Source of the DNA: a virus
Strand: one strand, 5' to 3'
IMG/VR virus record: IMGVR_UViG_3300005859_000005
Coordinates: 1 to 30,373 of that record
Length of the DNA stretch: 30,373 nt
Shown piece after piece: positions 6,147 through 13,255 of this stretch; the first letter of the stretch is position 1; each line of letters opens with the position of its first letter. Made by a program: the position numbers and the translations under genes. The notes under the pieces were generated by a model. It ran no database searches and was not told the DNA's origin. It saw only the letters and a list, made by a program, of their open reading frames with translations.

Positions 6147-6668
6147 ATGTATATAGTTTTACGGGAATTGGATAAAGAAAAGTTTAGAAAAAATGTTATT
6201 ACATGGTTAGATGCGGATAATGTTATTGAAAGTTGTTATACTGATTTTAAGTACATTTTAACAGAAACAATAATCCAAATGATTTCTGAAACTGTAGAAA
6301 AAGATGATTGGAATTTACAATATTTTAATGACAAAGAATTAGAAAAATTGTTTAAAGCGTTTATGGAAAATTCTAAAATTACAGTACAATTAGTTAAACA
6401 GATTAATGAGATAAATTATGCATTTGATGAAATTATTGTTGAATTTGATTTATCAGAATTTGAGAAGAAAGAAATTGCAGAAATATATCTTGATAATATA
6501 CTTAATGAATGTCAATATCTAGAAAGATGTATATTTGATAGTTTGGAGGAAAAAAATGTAGATTTAATAGCAGAACTTCTTAATGACCAGACTTATCAAA
6601 TTCTAAGTCCCGAAGAAATAAAGAACAAATTTAAGAGCAAAATAGAGAAAATTATAAATAACGAATAA
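6147..6668 (+). CDS. Hypothetical protein, 173 aa; tandem paralog of the next gene
   Basis: No named family. A mostly helical, acidic protein. It shares with the 6756-7304 product an ordered series of motifs: LRELDKEKF/LKELDKYKF near the start, ESCYTDFK then TIIQM, a DDW/NDW tryptophan, KxFxAFMENS, and a C-terminal LSPEEI-x3-FKxKIE. Between these, the central strand (FDEIIVEFDLSEFEKKEIA) also matches. The two genes are therefore a tandem duplication that has diverged strongly while both kept separate GTC promoters. The conserved ESCY and AFMENS blocks are the best candidates for a functional surface. No catalytic signature, membrane helix or zinc site is seen. Confidence 0.75.
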   Translation: MYIVLRELDKEKFRKNVITWLDADNVIESCYTDFKYILTETIIQMISETVEKDDWNLQYFNDKELEKLFKAFMENSKITVQLVKQINEINYAFDEIIVEFDLSEFEKKEIAEIYLDNILNECQYLERCIFDSLEEKNVDLIAELLNDQTYQILSPEEIKNKFKSKIEKIINNE

Positions 6669-6710
6669 TTTATATTTTAAAAAATCTCTAAATTAAAATT
6701 CAAAGGCATT

Positions 6711-6726
6711 TTTATATTTGTCATAA
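6711..6726 (+). promoter_or_regulatory. GTC-type viral promoter for the 6756-7304 gene
   Basis: TTTATATTTGTCATAA. With transcription starting about 26 nt after the TATA centre, the ATG at 6756 is downstream of the start site, whereas an in-frame TTG at 6735 would be at or before it. Confidence 0.8.
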
Positions 6727-6755
6727 TTTATAAATTGATTCGAGAGGATAAAAAA

Positions 6756-7304
6756 ATGATAAATCAAATCGAAAATATAGTTTTAAAAGAATTAGATAAA
6801 TATAAATTTAATGAGAATATAGAATCAGGATTAAAATGGGATAATATTAGTGAAAGTTGTTATACAAATTTCAAAGATATTATAGTCAAAACAATAATCC
6901 AAATGGTTCATGAAATTTTAGATGGAAATGATTGGAAAATTAAAGCTTTTGAAAAGAATAAGAAAGAAAAAATATTTAATGCATTTATGGAAAATTCTAG
7001 TTTTGAAGTTTTATTAAGTAAATCAGATAACACATTAAAAAAAGTTATTGTAGAACTTAATTTCACAGAAGACGAGAAAAAGAAAATAGCAAAAACATAC
7101 ATAGACTCATTGTTAGAAGGTTACTATTATTTAGATATATGTATTTTTATTGATTTAGACGAAATAAATGTAAATACAATTTCGAAAGTTTTAAGTGACG
7201 AAGTTTATAGATTGTTAAGTCCAGAAGAAATAATAGAGAAATTTAAAGATAAAATAGAAGAGGCTATTAATGTAATAGAAGGTTATAACGAAGATTTTGA
7301 ATAA
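6756..7304 (+). CDS. Hypothetical protein, 182 aa; tandem paralog of the previous gene
   Basis: Paralog of the 6147-6668 product, sharing LKELDKYKF, ESCYTNFK, KTIIQM, NDW, AFMENS and LSPEEIIEKFKDKIE in the same order. ATG 6756 is preferred to the in-frame TTG 6735 because a purine-rich ribosome-binding site (CGAGAGGA) lies just before the ATG and the promoter position makes the TTG unlikely to be transcribed. The last 22 nt overlap the end of the convergent transglycosylase-like gene. Function unknown. Retention of two diverged copies suggests distinct targets, as often found for host-interaction proteins; that is inference. Confidence 0.75.
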   Translation: MINQIENIVLKELDKYKFNENIESGLKWDNISESCYTNFKDIIVKTIIQMVHEILDGNDWKIKAFEKNKKEKIFNAFMENSSFEVLLSKSDNTLKKVIVELNFTEDEKKKIAKTYIDSLLEGYYYLDICIFIDLDEINVNTISKVLSDEVYRLLSPEEIIEKFKDKIEEAINVIEGYNEDFE

Positions 7305-8230
7305 ATGTTTTTTTCTTTTTCTTTCTTTTTCTTTATCATTTTTTCCTTTAATATATCGTTAGCAATTCTATAATTTCTAATTATTTCTAACGTTAATCTG
7401 TCTAGACCCATTTTCCTTAATTTGTTAGCATATCTTGTATATTTGTTATCTATATTCCATTTGTTGTAAAGTAACATGTAAGCGTTAATCATTTCTAGAA
7501 TTTTTCTATTTGTTAAATCATATTCAAATGGGAAGTGAATCTTGTCTAAAAATTCAAATAATTGTTCTTTTTCTTCTTCCGTAATCTTATACCTTTCCCT
7601 CTCTGTTCTTCTATTTCCTACATATTTTCTTCTTCCGTCGAACCAATAGATGTCTCTATATGCCATAGTCTTTGAATATGACGCTGTATCCATACTATCG
7701 GCAAAGTTAAAAGCTTGTAAAAAATATGGAGCTACCATACCAAGAACGTGAAGATAAGGAACTTTCCGTCTTACGTAATAAACCCATGGAAATGTATAGA
7801 TTAGAACTTTCAATTTTGAAGAAGCTACAAGACCTCCTATTGCAAAATAGTAAGTATATTGTTTATAAAAATCTATAGCTTCGTCTACATCTTGAATTGG
7901 ATAGATATGTATGACGGGAATAATTTTTTCTATCCATTCCATTTTTGTGTAAAGATATTCAAAATATTGAAAATTTCGTTTGTCTAGAGGAGAAAACATA
8001 CTGGCAATATCAAGAGAAAAAAAGGCATAAGCGTCCAATCGTTTATATTTTTCTAGAATATCCTTCACAGAAATATGTAGATTGTAAAGTACAATTTGAT
8101 AGCCCCCGCTATCTACCCATGTCTCATTTTTCCATGTTATTTTTTTGAAACGTAATTGGTTAATTAAAACTGGAAAATTTGTCTTTAAAATATAGGTCGA
8201 TGTTGAGCTTAAACCAAAGACAAGTTTCAT
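7283..8230 (-). CDS. tRNA-guanine transglycosylase-like protein, 315 aa
   Basis: The fold is read from TGT-superfamily motifs in order: V-D40-S-G-G-Y-Q (TGT: DSGGFQ, containing a base-binding Asp), S-L-D74 (second pocket Asp), I-G-G at 131-133, H161-V-L-G-M (TGT: HxxGxG), and F-A-D178-S-x-D181-T-A-S-Y, where the nucleophilic Asp would be expected. TGT enzymes exchange guanine for a 7-deazaguanine in tRNA, and DpdA relatives do so in DNA. The protein has no cysteine at all, so the C-x-C-x2-C zinc site of tRNA TGTs is absent. It ends in a Lys-rich tail (residues 296-309). Rudiviruses are known to carry TGT-like genes, and this is probably that family. Its ATG overlaps the permease stop by one base (TAATG), implying a coupled operon. 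Substrate (tRNA, DNA or none) is undetermined. Confidence 0.72.
   Translation of the reverse strand: MKLVFGLSSTSTYILKTNFPVLINQLRFKKITWKNETWVDSGGYQIVLYNLHISVKDILEKYKRLDAYAFFSLDIASMFSPLDKRNFQYFEYLYTKMEWIEKIIPVIHIYPIQDVDEAIDFYKQYTYYFAIGGLVASSKLKVLIYTFPWVYYVRRKVPYLHVLGMVAPYFLQAFNFADSMDTASYSKTMAYRDIYWFDGRRKYVGNRRTERERYKITEEEKEQLFEFLDKIHFPFEYDLTNRKILEMINAYMLLYNKWNIDNKYTRYANKLRKMGLDRLTLEIIRNYRIANDILKEKMIKKKKEKEKNIYSKSSL
7307..7335 (+). terminator. T-rich terminator lying within the opposing gene
   Basis: An almost pure T/C tract (runs of 7, 5 and 5 T) starts just after the plus-strand stop. On the minus strand the same bases encode the lysine-rich tail of the transglycosylase-like protein, so one sequence serves as terminator and coding sequence. 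Confidence 0.5.
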
Positions 8231-9423
8231 TATTGTTCTCCATTAATCATCTTCTTTCTTAAGACGTATATAATTCCTCCAATTATAGGCAATAATAATA
8301 TTCTTAATATTGTATATATGAGATTTCCTTCTATTACAAAGTTATAGAATACTTGGTTTTGTAGTCCTAGATAAAAGAATATAAATATCTGTAGTGCTAA
8401 ACTTGTTAGTACTATTGTAAATATTAATTTATTATTTGTTAATTTTAAAAATGCAAAACTTACAATAAGGAAATTCCAGAAAATGAATAATATACCAGTA
8501 AATCCAAATGAGATTGTAAATCCTAAAACATTTTCTAAAACATTAGTAATTGTATCAACAATAAAGATTAATAATAAAATGTTAGGCGTTAATTTAGCAA
8601 ATTTTTCTGGGAGAATTCTATCAAATGCAAAGCTTTGAATTAAACGACTTTGAATTAATGAATTTACAAAAAGATAGCTTAGATACCAGATTGGAAATAA
8701 AATAAACAATATATTCAAATTAGAAAAACTATCTAATATTGATAATATTGTAACTACTAAATAACTTCCAAAATATCCAATTTTCATGGCTTTATTTACG
8801 TTTTTTGATTCTCCAGCTATATAACTAATTGCATTTATGAACAGAAACATAGACAAGTCAAATAGTAAGGCTGAAAGTAAAGTATTCGATATTATGAAAC
8901 TTTGAAATTCAAAATGAAAGCCTGAAATTGGAAGAAATATTGATACAAGTATCTGTAGAATAGCTAATCCATCTACTATATATCCATATATTGATTTTTT
9001 AACTATACTGACAAGAGTTATTACAAATAATAATTCTGAAATTAAGAATTTATCAATTAGTGAAATATTAAAATTCATAAGTACCAAATCTGTCAAGACT
9101 GGGGCTGAGAATATATACGTTAGCCATAACGAGATTCCGAAAATTGTATAGAATTTCGGAGAAAATGTATTTCTAATGTAAGCATAATCTCCACCGTTAA
9201 GAGGAATTTTCTTAGTTAGAATATAATACATTACGAGAAGTGGAATTTCAAAAATAGCTCCTAATATTATAGCTAATAATAGATTTACATTTTTCATCAT
9301 TTGAGAGACAAAAATTGGATAACTTATTCCGCTCAAAATTCCCATGTAAAGAAGATTGATAGAAAAAATATCTAATGAATTGAAACTTTTAATAATTCCC
9401 GAACTTTTTCTTTGGAATTCCAT
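8230..9423 (-). CDS. APC-superfamily permease, 397 aa
   Basis: An integral membrane protein with about 11-12 hydrophobic segments spread over the full length (near 18-41, 46-68, 87-112, 123-144, 148-166, 175-200, 213-232, 236-258, 280-300, 304-324, 328-348, 365-387). APC signs are visible: an N-terminal GILSGISYPIFV segment where the broken helix 1 of the family lies, a G-G-D-Y-A-Y-I loop followed by the GISLWLTYIFSAP helix, and near residue 200 the family hallmark A-G-E-S-K-N-V-N-K-A-M. APC carriers move amino acids, polyamines or related compounds; the substrate here is unknown. Length is slightly short of the usual 430-500 residues, but both ends look intact. It is the first gene of a minus operon with the TGT-like gene, under a GTC promoter at 9439-9453. 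A transporter is very unusual for a rod-shaped archaeal virus. Confidence 0.85.
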   Translation of the reverse strand: MEFQRKSSGIIKSFNSLDIFSINLLYMGILSGISYPIFVSQMMKNVNLLLAIILGAIFEIPLLVMYYILTKKIPLNGGDYAYIRNTFSPKFYTIFGISLWLTYIFSAPVLTDLVLMNFNISLIDKFLISELLFVITLVSIVKKSIYGYIVDGLAILQILVSIFLPISGFHFEFQSFIISNTLLSALLFDLSMFLFINAISYIAGESKNVNKAMKIGYFGSYLVVTILSILDSFSNLNILFILFPIWYLSYLFVNSLIQSRLIQSFAFDRILPEKFAKLTPNILLLIFIVDTITNVLENVLGFTISFGFTGILFIFWNFLIVSFAFLKLTNNKLIFTIVLTSLALQIFIFFYLGLQNQVFYNFVIEGNLIYTILRILLLPIIGGIIYVLRKKMINGEQ

Positions 9424-9438
9424 ATTTCAACTCAAGTT

Positions 9439-9453
9439 TTATGACTAATTTAA
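9439..9453 (-). promoter_or_regulatory. GTC-type viral promoter of the permease/transglycosylase operon
   Basis: Reads TTAAATTAGTCATAA on the minus strand, 16 nt before the permease ATG. It shows that the operon is wired into viral transcription rather than being a passive host fragment. It diverges from the box at 9475-9490. Confidence 0.7.
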
Positions 9454-9474
9454 GACTTTCTCAAAATTTAAAGA

Positions 9475-9490
9475 AATAAAAATGTCCTAA
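9475..9490 (+). promoter_or_regulatory. GTC-type viral promoter for the 9507-10077 unit
   Basis: AATAAAAATGTCCTAA carries the GTCCTAA core with a weaker TATA half. The ATG follows at 9507. Confidence 0.65.
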
Positions 9491-9506
9491 AATATATGTA
9501 ATACAT

Positions 9507-9875
9507 ATGATAAGAGAATATAAGTTAAGGGACAACGTAATTGTAAAGATAGATAAAAGTCAAGCTGAAGTAATTGTAAATGACAAATATAGACTTTTTT
9601 TAACGTTAATTACAGATGCAATTATTGTTAGTTATAATGATATGACTTTGTCTATCACTTTTGATAAATTTAATCCAGAAAAGTTGGCTAAAAAAATCCA
9701 TATTATTGTTAGGCAATCTCATAGATTCTCAATAACATTAATTAAGGAAGTTCTAGAATTAATTGTAATTGATAATTTATATAATGATATTATTGAAGAA
9801 ATTAAGAAATTAAAAGAGAAAAAAGATATTAATACATTAAGAAAAGTTTACGATTATTTATCTCGAATGGAGTGA
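9507..9875 (+). CDS. Hypothetical protein, 122 aa
   Basis: Not recognised. An N-terminal beta sheet (NVIVKIDKSQAEVIVNDKYRLFLTLITDAIIVSYND) is followed by helices including a charged C-terminal helix (DIIEEIKKLKEKKDINTLRKVYDYL). Soluble, no zinc or membrane features. It forms a two-gene unit with 9880-10077, which starts 4 nt after its stop. Function unknown. Confidence 0.72.
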   Translation: MIREYKLRDNVIVKIDKSQAEVIVNDKYRLFLTLITDAIIVSYNDMTLSITFDKFNPEKLAKKIHIIVRQSHRFSITLIKEVLELIVIDNLYNDIIEEIKKLKEKKDINTLRKVYDYLSRME

Positions 9876-9879
9876 GATT

Positions 9880-10077
9880 ATGGTAAGTTTTCAGGAACAA
9901 CATATGTTTAGAGTTGAAAAGGAAAAAGATAATGTAATTTTTGCAATCTGTATTAGACATAAACCATTAGAATTTGGTATTGGAATAAGAAAAAATGATT
10001 TAGTTGAAATGATTTATATTGGAAAAGATAAACAATATGCAGAAAAATTATACTCTGATTTAATTCAACAACATTAA
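9880..10077 (+). CDS. Small hypothetical protein, 65 aa
   Basis: Not recognised. A compact alternating beta/alpha sequence (NVIFAICIRHKPLEFGIGIRKNDLVEMIYIGKDKQY) ending in a helix (AEKLYSDLIQQH). It begins 4 nt after the preceding stop with GGAGTGA as ribosome-binding site. Its TAA (10075-10077) overlaps the stop of the convergent glycosyltransferase gene (10074-10076), so no terminator region separates the two. Confidence 0.68.
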   Translation: MVSFQEQHMFRVEKEKDNVIFAICIRHKPLEFGIGIRKNDLVEMIYIGKDKQYAEKLYSDLIQQH

Positions 10078-11138
10078 AGCCCGTCTAAACTATTAAAAAG
10101 TTGTTTTTTTACAATTTCATAACTAAAGTTTTCTATCCAAAAGTTATAATTTTCCTCAATTTTTGCTTTATAATCATCTAGATTGTCTAAAACGTTAAGT
10201 ATTTTGTCCACAGCTTTGTCTACACATATTTCTACACCTTTTCCAATATGGATGGAATTATCTGGGAAAATTGTTGGTTTTCCGCATGAATCCACAAGTA
10301 AATCTTCTAGTTGTGAAGGAAAATATTCTTGCCAAGCTCCGCCTTTTGTAGCTACAACTGGGATTTTTGACACAAAAGCTTCCAGACCATTTAACTCAAA
10401 ACTTCCGCCTCTACTAGTTAACAAATACAAGTCAGATATTCTATACATCTTTACAATATTGTCGAAATCTGTATTTCCAGTAACATTAAACATTTTCAAG
10501 TCTTGGAAATCTGTCCTAGTCCATCCTGACTTGACCAAGAAGTAGATGTCATTTCTTTCTTTCTGGAGTTGTTGAGCTATTCTATGGAATATATCAGCTC
10601 CTTTTCTAAAATCTGAATGCCATAACGATATGAAAATTAGTTTAATTTTCTTCTCATTTTTAATTTTTTCTATATAACGTATTTGTTCATCTACTTTTAA
10701 TTCCTCATCTTTTACTAAAAGTCTTTCTTTGAAATTATGTACAACTTTGAAAATTGGAATTTTTAGTCCAGAGTTTTTGAAAGTATTTACAGACCATTCT
10801 GAATTAACTATTAATCTATCCGCATAATTATTTGCATAATCTATAAATTTTTCAGATATTTTATCACTATCAGCTACTTCAACTCCTACAATTGCACTGG
10901 TTTTTGTTCTATATTGTTCAAAAAACGAAAATTCTACTTTTGTCCATCTCCACATAGAATAGAAAAAGGGATGAATTATTGAGATTGGATATCTAAATGG
11001 TGTAAATTGATAGAAAGATAACGCTGGAATTTCGTAAACTATGTATTTTTCTTTTAGCATTCTCACATGTTCTTTCGCTACAAATTTAAAAGAAACGTCC
11101 TGATGTTGTGGATAAACGTAATAAATTGGAACCGTCAA
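10074..11138 (-). CDS. GT4-type glycosyltransferase, 354 aa
   Basis: A GT-B fold group 1 glycosyltransferase expected to transfer a sugar from a nucleotide donor. The C-terminal half shows the family layout: KLIFISLWHSDFRKGADIF (start of the donor domain), SDLYLLTSRGGSFELNGLEAF (donor-site segment) and KIPVVATKGGAWQEYF. The usual E-x7-E pair is partly altered: the second Glu is present in L-E-A-F but the first position appears to be Gly/Ser. Start is TTG at 11138, preceded at 5 nt by GGTGAGG; the next in-frame ATG is 26 codons on. It is the second gene of an operon with the DxD protein (7-nt gap). SIRV carries a similar-length glycosyltransferase; virion coat glycosylation is a plausible role (inference). 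Confidence 0.82.
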   Translation of the reverse strand: MTVPIYYVYPQHQDVSFKFVAKEHVRMLKEKYIVYEIPALSFYQFTPFRYPISIIHPFFYSMWRWTKVEFSFFEQYRTKTSAIVGVEVADSDKISEKFIDYANNYADRLIVNSEWSVNTFKNSGLKIPIFKVVHNFKERLLVKDEELKVDEQIRYIEKIKNEKKIKLIFISLWHSDFRKGADIFHRIAQQLQKERNDIYFLVKSGWTRTDFQDLKMFNVTGNTDFDNIVKMYRISDLYLLTSRGGSFELNGLEAFVSKIPVVATKGGAWQEYFPSQLEDLLVDSCGKPTIFPDNSIHIGKGVEICVDKAVDKILNVLDNLDDYKAKIEENYNFWIENFSYEIVKKQLFNSLDGL

Positions 11139-11145
11139 TTTGTCC

Positions 11146-11751
11146 TCACCAACTTATTAGAACAAATTCTGGAATATGTTTGAAAATTTGCGGAATATCT
11201 TCAAGTGTAAATTCCATTCTTTTTTCTCCACATGGAGTTTTCACATAATGTACAGTTCCTAATTTCAAGACATTTAAAGGTAGAATATGGTCATGAATAA
11301 AAATGTCTATTGGAATTTCTTTATAATACTCTTTATCAAGATATGTATTTAATACAATTTCTAATATTGGAATTTGATTTTTCCTGAATATGTAATTTGT
11401 TCCAGAACAAAATGGTCTTATTTCGTTAGCCCATGAATAATAAAGCCAATAACATAATGTCATTATTCTATTTCCGAGGTCTATATTACGCAGACCGGGG
11501 ACAATCAAATCACTATCTATAATTGCAAATGTTGTATCGTCTTGATTTTTAGCTACATCTAGAATTTTCAGTAATTGCTTAGCTATTCTAATCCAACGAA
11601 TGTCACTTTTTGTCTCATTCCAGATAATTTTATCTCTAATTTTCTCTTCAATTTCTGGAATTAAATCGTTAAACGTTCTATCAACAACTACATAATCAAA
11701 ATCTAACTCTGGTAAATGTTTTGTATATCCCACAAATGTAAAGACTTTCAT
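11146..11751 (-). CDS. Putative GT-A-type glycosyltransferase, 201 aa
   Basis: Residues 74-85 (TFAIIDSDLIVP) give a hydrophobic strand ending in D79-S-D81, the DxD metal/nucleotide-sugar motif of GT-A enzymes. A later H153-D-H155 could complete a metal site, and an alternating alpha/beta order precedes it (MKVFTFVGYTKHL, FDYVVVDRTF). At 201 residues it is short, close to a minimal GT-A domain. The operon with a GT4 glycosyltransferase supports a glycan role; the two may act in sequence on a virion or host glycan. Family assignment is by motif only. A GTC promoter lies at 11767-11782. Confidence 0.6.
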   Translation of the reverse strand: MKVFTFVGYTKHLPELDFDYVVVDRTFNDLIPEIEEKIRDKIIWNETKSDIRWIRIAKQLLKILDVAKNQDDTTFAIIDSDLIVPGLRNIDLGNRIMTLCYWLYYSWANEIRPFCSGTNYIFRKNQIPILEIVLNTYLDKEYYKEIPIDIFIHDHILPLNVLKLGTVHYVKTPCGEKRMEFTLEDIPQIFKHIPEFVLISW

Positions 11752-11766
11752 AATTATCTCTCAATT

Positions 11767-11782
11767 TCATGACAATTTTAAA
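11767..11782 (-). promoter_or_regulatory. GTC-type viral promoter of the glycosyltransferase operon
   Basis: Reads TTTAAAATTGTCATGA on the minus strand, 16 nt before the ATG at 11751. The 32-nt repeated element at 11812-11843 lies 30 nt further upstream. Confidence 0.7.
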
Positions 11783-11811
11783 TATTTTCAAACAAACATG
11801 AAAATAACCCC

Positions 11812-11843
11812 AATATACCATATAAATAATATAAGGAATATTG
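11812..11843. repeat. 32-nt intergenic element, copy A
   Basis: Starts AATATACCATATAAAT and ends AAGGAATATTG. It is the exact reverse complement of 26155-26186 over all 32 bases, and the copy at 17268-17299 differs from that one at 4 of 32. The core is an imperfect palindrome of the form CC(A/T)TATA...TATA(A/T)GG. It lies between divergent promoters at 11767-11782 and 11925-11940. Confidence 0.85.
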
Positions 11844-11924
11844 TGTTGTTTACATGTTTTCATGGGAATTTAAGAACAATAAGGACAATTAATATACATA
11901 ATATGATATATGAGATATATGGTT

Positions 11925-11940
11925 TTATTTATGTCATTTT
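11925..11940 (+). promoter_or_regulatory. GTC-type viral promoter for the 11955-13255 unit
   Basis: TTATTTATGTCATTTT with a GTCAT core, 15-30 nt before the ATG at 11955. The sequence between copy A and this box (11865-11920) is A/T-rich with ACATAATATGATATATGAGA. Confidence 0.6.
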
Positions 11941-11954
11941 AGAAATTTGAACTT

Positions 11955-12764
11955 ATGAGTGTAACATATACATCTATATCGGAATTATTAGCCTCACCAT
12001 TTCAACGATTAACTTCTAGTATGTGGAATACGGCAATACTTCTTCTAGTTCAACTTTACGAAACAGGGGGAAATACTGTGACATCTATTCTAAAAAATGG
12101 TAATTTAACAATTCCAGGTTCTATAACTGCTAGTTCTGGAAATTTTTACGAAGAAATTTATGTAAATGGTCAGCCAGTTCTTACGGAACAAGACCCGATA
12201 TATATAGCGGGGTTTATTGCCACAGCTAATCAACAGATAAATCAAATTCTATATTCAAATCAACAGTTATACTATTCAATTACCAAACTTCCAAAAGAAA
12301 TTAATAACATAATTACACAGAATTTATATAATCTTTCTGATTCATTATATTCCTCAATTAATTTAATTTCTAAAAAAATATCAATTCCAGTACAAGATAT
12401 AGTTTATTCTATTACCGATTCTTTATCTTATATGCTTACATATGTTTATTTGGCTACAGTTAATTTAGTTAATACATTTAACAAACTTTTTCTATATTTA
12501 TCCCCTCCTACTATAGAAGGTTTACAGTTAGATGTAGATACAATTCCTTCACCTTTATATTCTGGACAAATGTTAGAAACTGTAAGAATAATTTTACAAA
12601 ACTTGAGTAATTATATCATTTATATTGGAAATCAATTATATCATAATTTTCCACTTTTACCTAATGATAGTATAGAATTACACGTAAACAATCCAACTAA
12701 TGTTTATGCTTGGGCTACTGGAAAATGTAAAGTATATGCTTTATTTGAAGTAATACAGAGTTAG
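11955..12764 (+). CDS. Putative minor virion/fibre protein, 269 aa
   Basis: Composition is Ser/Thr/Asn/Tyr/Ile-rich and nearly lysine-free, unlike the accessory proteins and like the large virion proteins here. Residues 60-80 (SGNFYEEIYVNGQPVLTEQDP) resemble the segment around residue 60-75 of the P564-like protein (AKYLYVSALKVNGYNVLYN), suggesting a shared attachment domain. The middle is long helical sequence (QQINQILYSNQQLYYSITKL; NIITQNLYNLSDSLYSSINL) suited to a coiled-coil stalk, and the end is beta-rich. It heads a plus-strand unit with a methyltransferase and sits next to the structural block. A gene of about this length occupies the matching place in SIRV genomes, from memory. Fibre or end-cap function is inference. 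Confidence 0.6.
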   Translation: MSVTYTSISELLASPFQRLTSSMWNTAILLLVQLYETGGNTVTSILKNGNLTIPGSITASSGNFYEEIYVNGQPVLTEQDPIYIAGFIATANQQINQILYSNQQLYYSITKLPKEINNIITQNLYNLSDSLYSSINLISKKISIPVQDIVYSITDSLSYMLTYVYLATVNLVNTFNKLFLYLSPPTIEGLQLDVDTIPSPLYSGQMLETVRIILQNLSNYIIYIGNQLYHNFPLLPNDSIELHVNNPTNVYAWATGKCKVYALFEVIQS

Positions 12765-12772
12765 GTGATATT

Positions 12773-13255
12773 ATGTCTATAAATTTCAAAGACTATTTCT
12801 GTAAGTTAGAATGTTGTTATTGGCATGAATTTGAACAAGCTTATGGAAAATTAAATGTAAAAGATAGAACAGTTACAATAATTGGTAATGATTGTGGAAG
12901 TACGGCGTTATATTTCATTTTACGTAATGCTAAGAAAATCATTGGGTTTGAAAAAGAAGAAAAATTAAATCAATTGTTCAAAGAAAAAGTTTGTAAGGAT
13001 TTTCAGATTTGTGATAAAGTTGAGATACATGGGGGATGGACTGGAAATCAATATCCAAACACTGACATTTTCGTGATTGATTGTGAAGGATGCGAATCAA
13101 AACTTGATATTTCTCAATTACAGAAATATAAACAATTCTGTATAGCTATACATGATTGGACTGAAAATAGATTTGATTTAATGCGAAAATTATACGGAGC
13201 TATCCTAACTTTTATAAGTAAGGATAATAAAGAATTTGTATTTTGTAAATTATGA
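12773..13255 (+). CDS. SAM-dependent methyltransferase (FkbM-like), 160 aa
   Basis: A minimal Rossmann methyltransferase. Motif I is V-T-I-I-G-N-D-C-G-S-T-A at 34-45, an acidic residue ends strand 2 (I-G-F-E60), and D-I-F-V-I-D103-C-E105-G near 98-106 matches the ID-x-EG motif of FkbM-type O-methyltransferases. Eleven cysteines in 160 residues is high, possibly for stabilising disulfides. Rudiviruses encode a conserved small methyltransferase next to their virion genes, and this is very probably that protein; its target is unknown. It starts 9 nt after the 269-residue gene with GGTGAT as ribosome-binding site. Its stop touches that of the convergent solenoid gene. Confidence 0.8.
   Translation: MSINFKDYFCKLECCYWHEFEQAYGKLNVKDRTVTIIGNDCGSTALYFILRNAKKIIGFEKEEKLNQLFKEKVCKDFQICDKVEIHGGWTGNQYPNTDIFVIDCEGCESKLDISQLQKYKQFCIAIHDWTENRFDLMRKLYGAILTFISKDNKEFVFCKL

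Noticed and set aside
6908-7102. Minus-strand frame of 64 codons
   Set aside because: Lies wholly inside the 6756-7304 gene, gives Ser/Phe-rich low-complexity sequence and has no promoter box.
7945-8148. Plus-strand frame of 67 codons
   Set aside because: Antisense to the motif-bearing part of the TGT-like gene, with no promoter or ribosome-binding site.
10183-10545. Plus-strand frame of 120 codons
   Set aside because: Antisense shadow of the GT4 glycosyltransferase; composition is Ser/Thr/Pro-biased as expected of such shadows.
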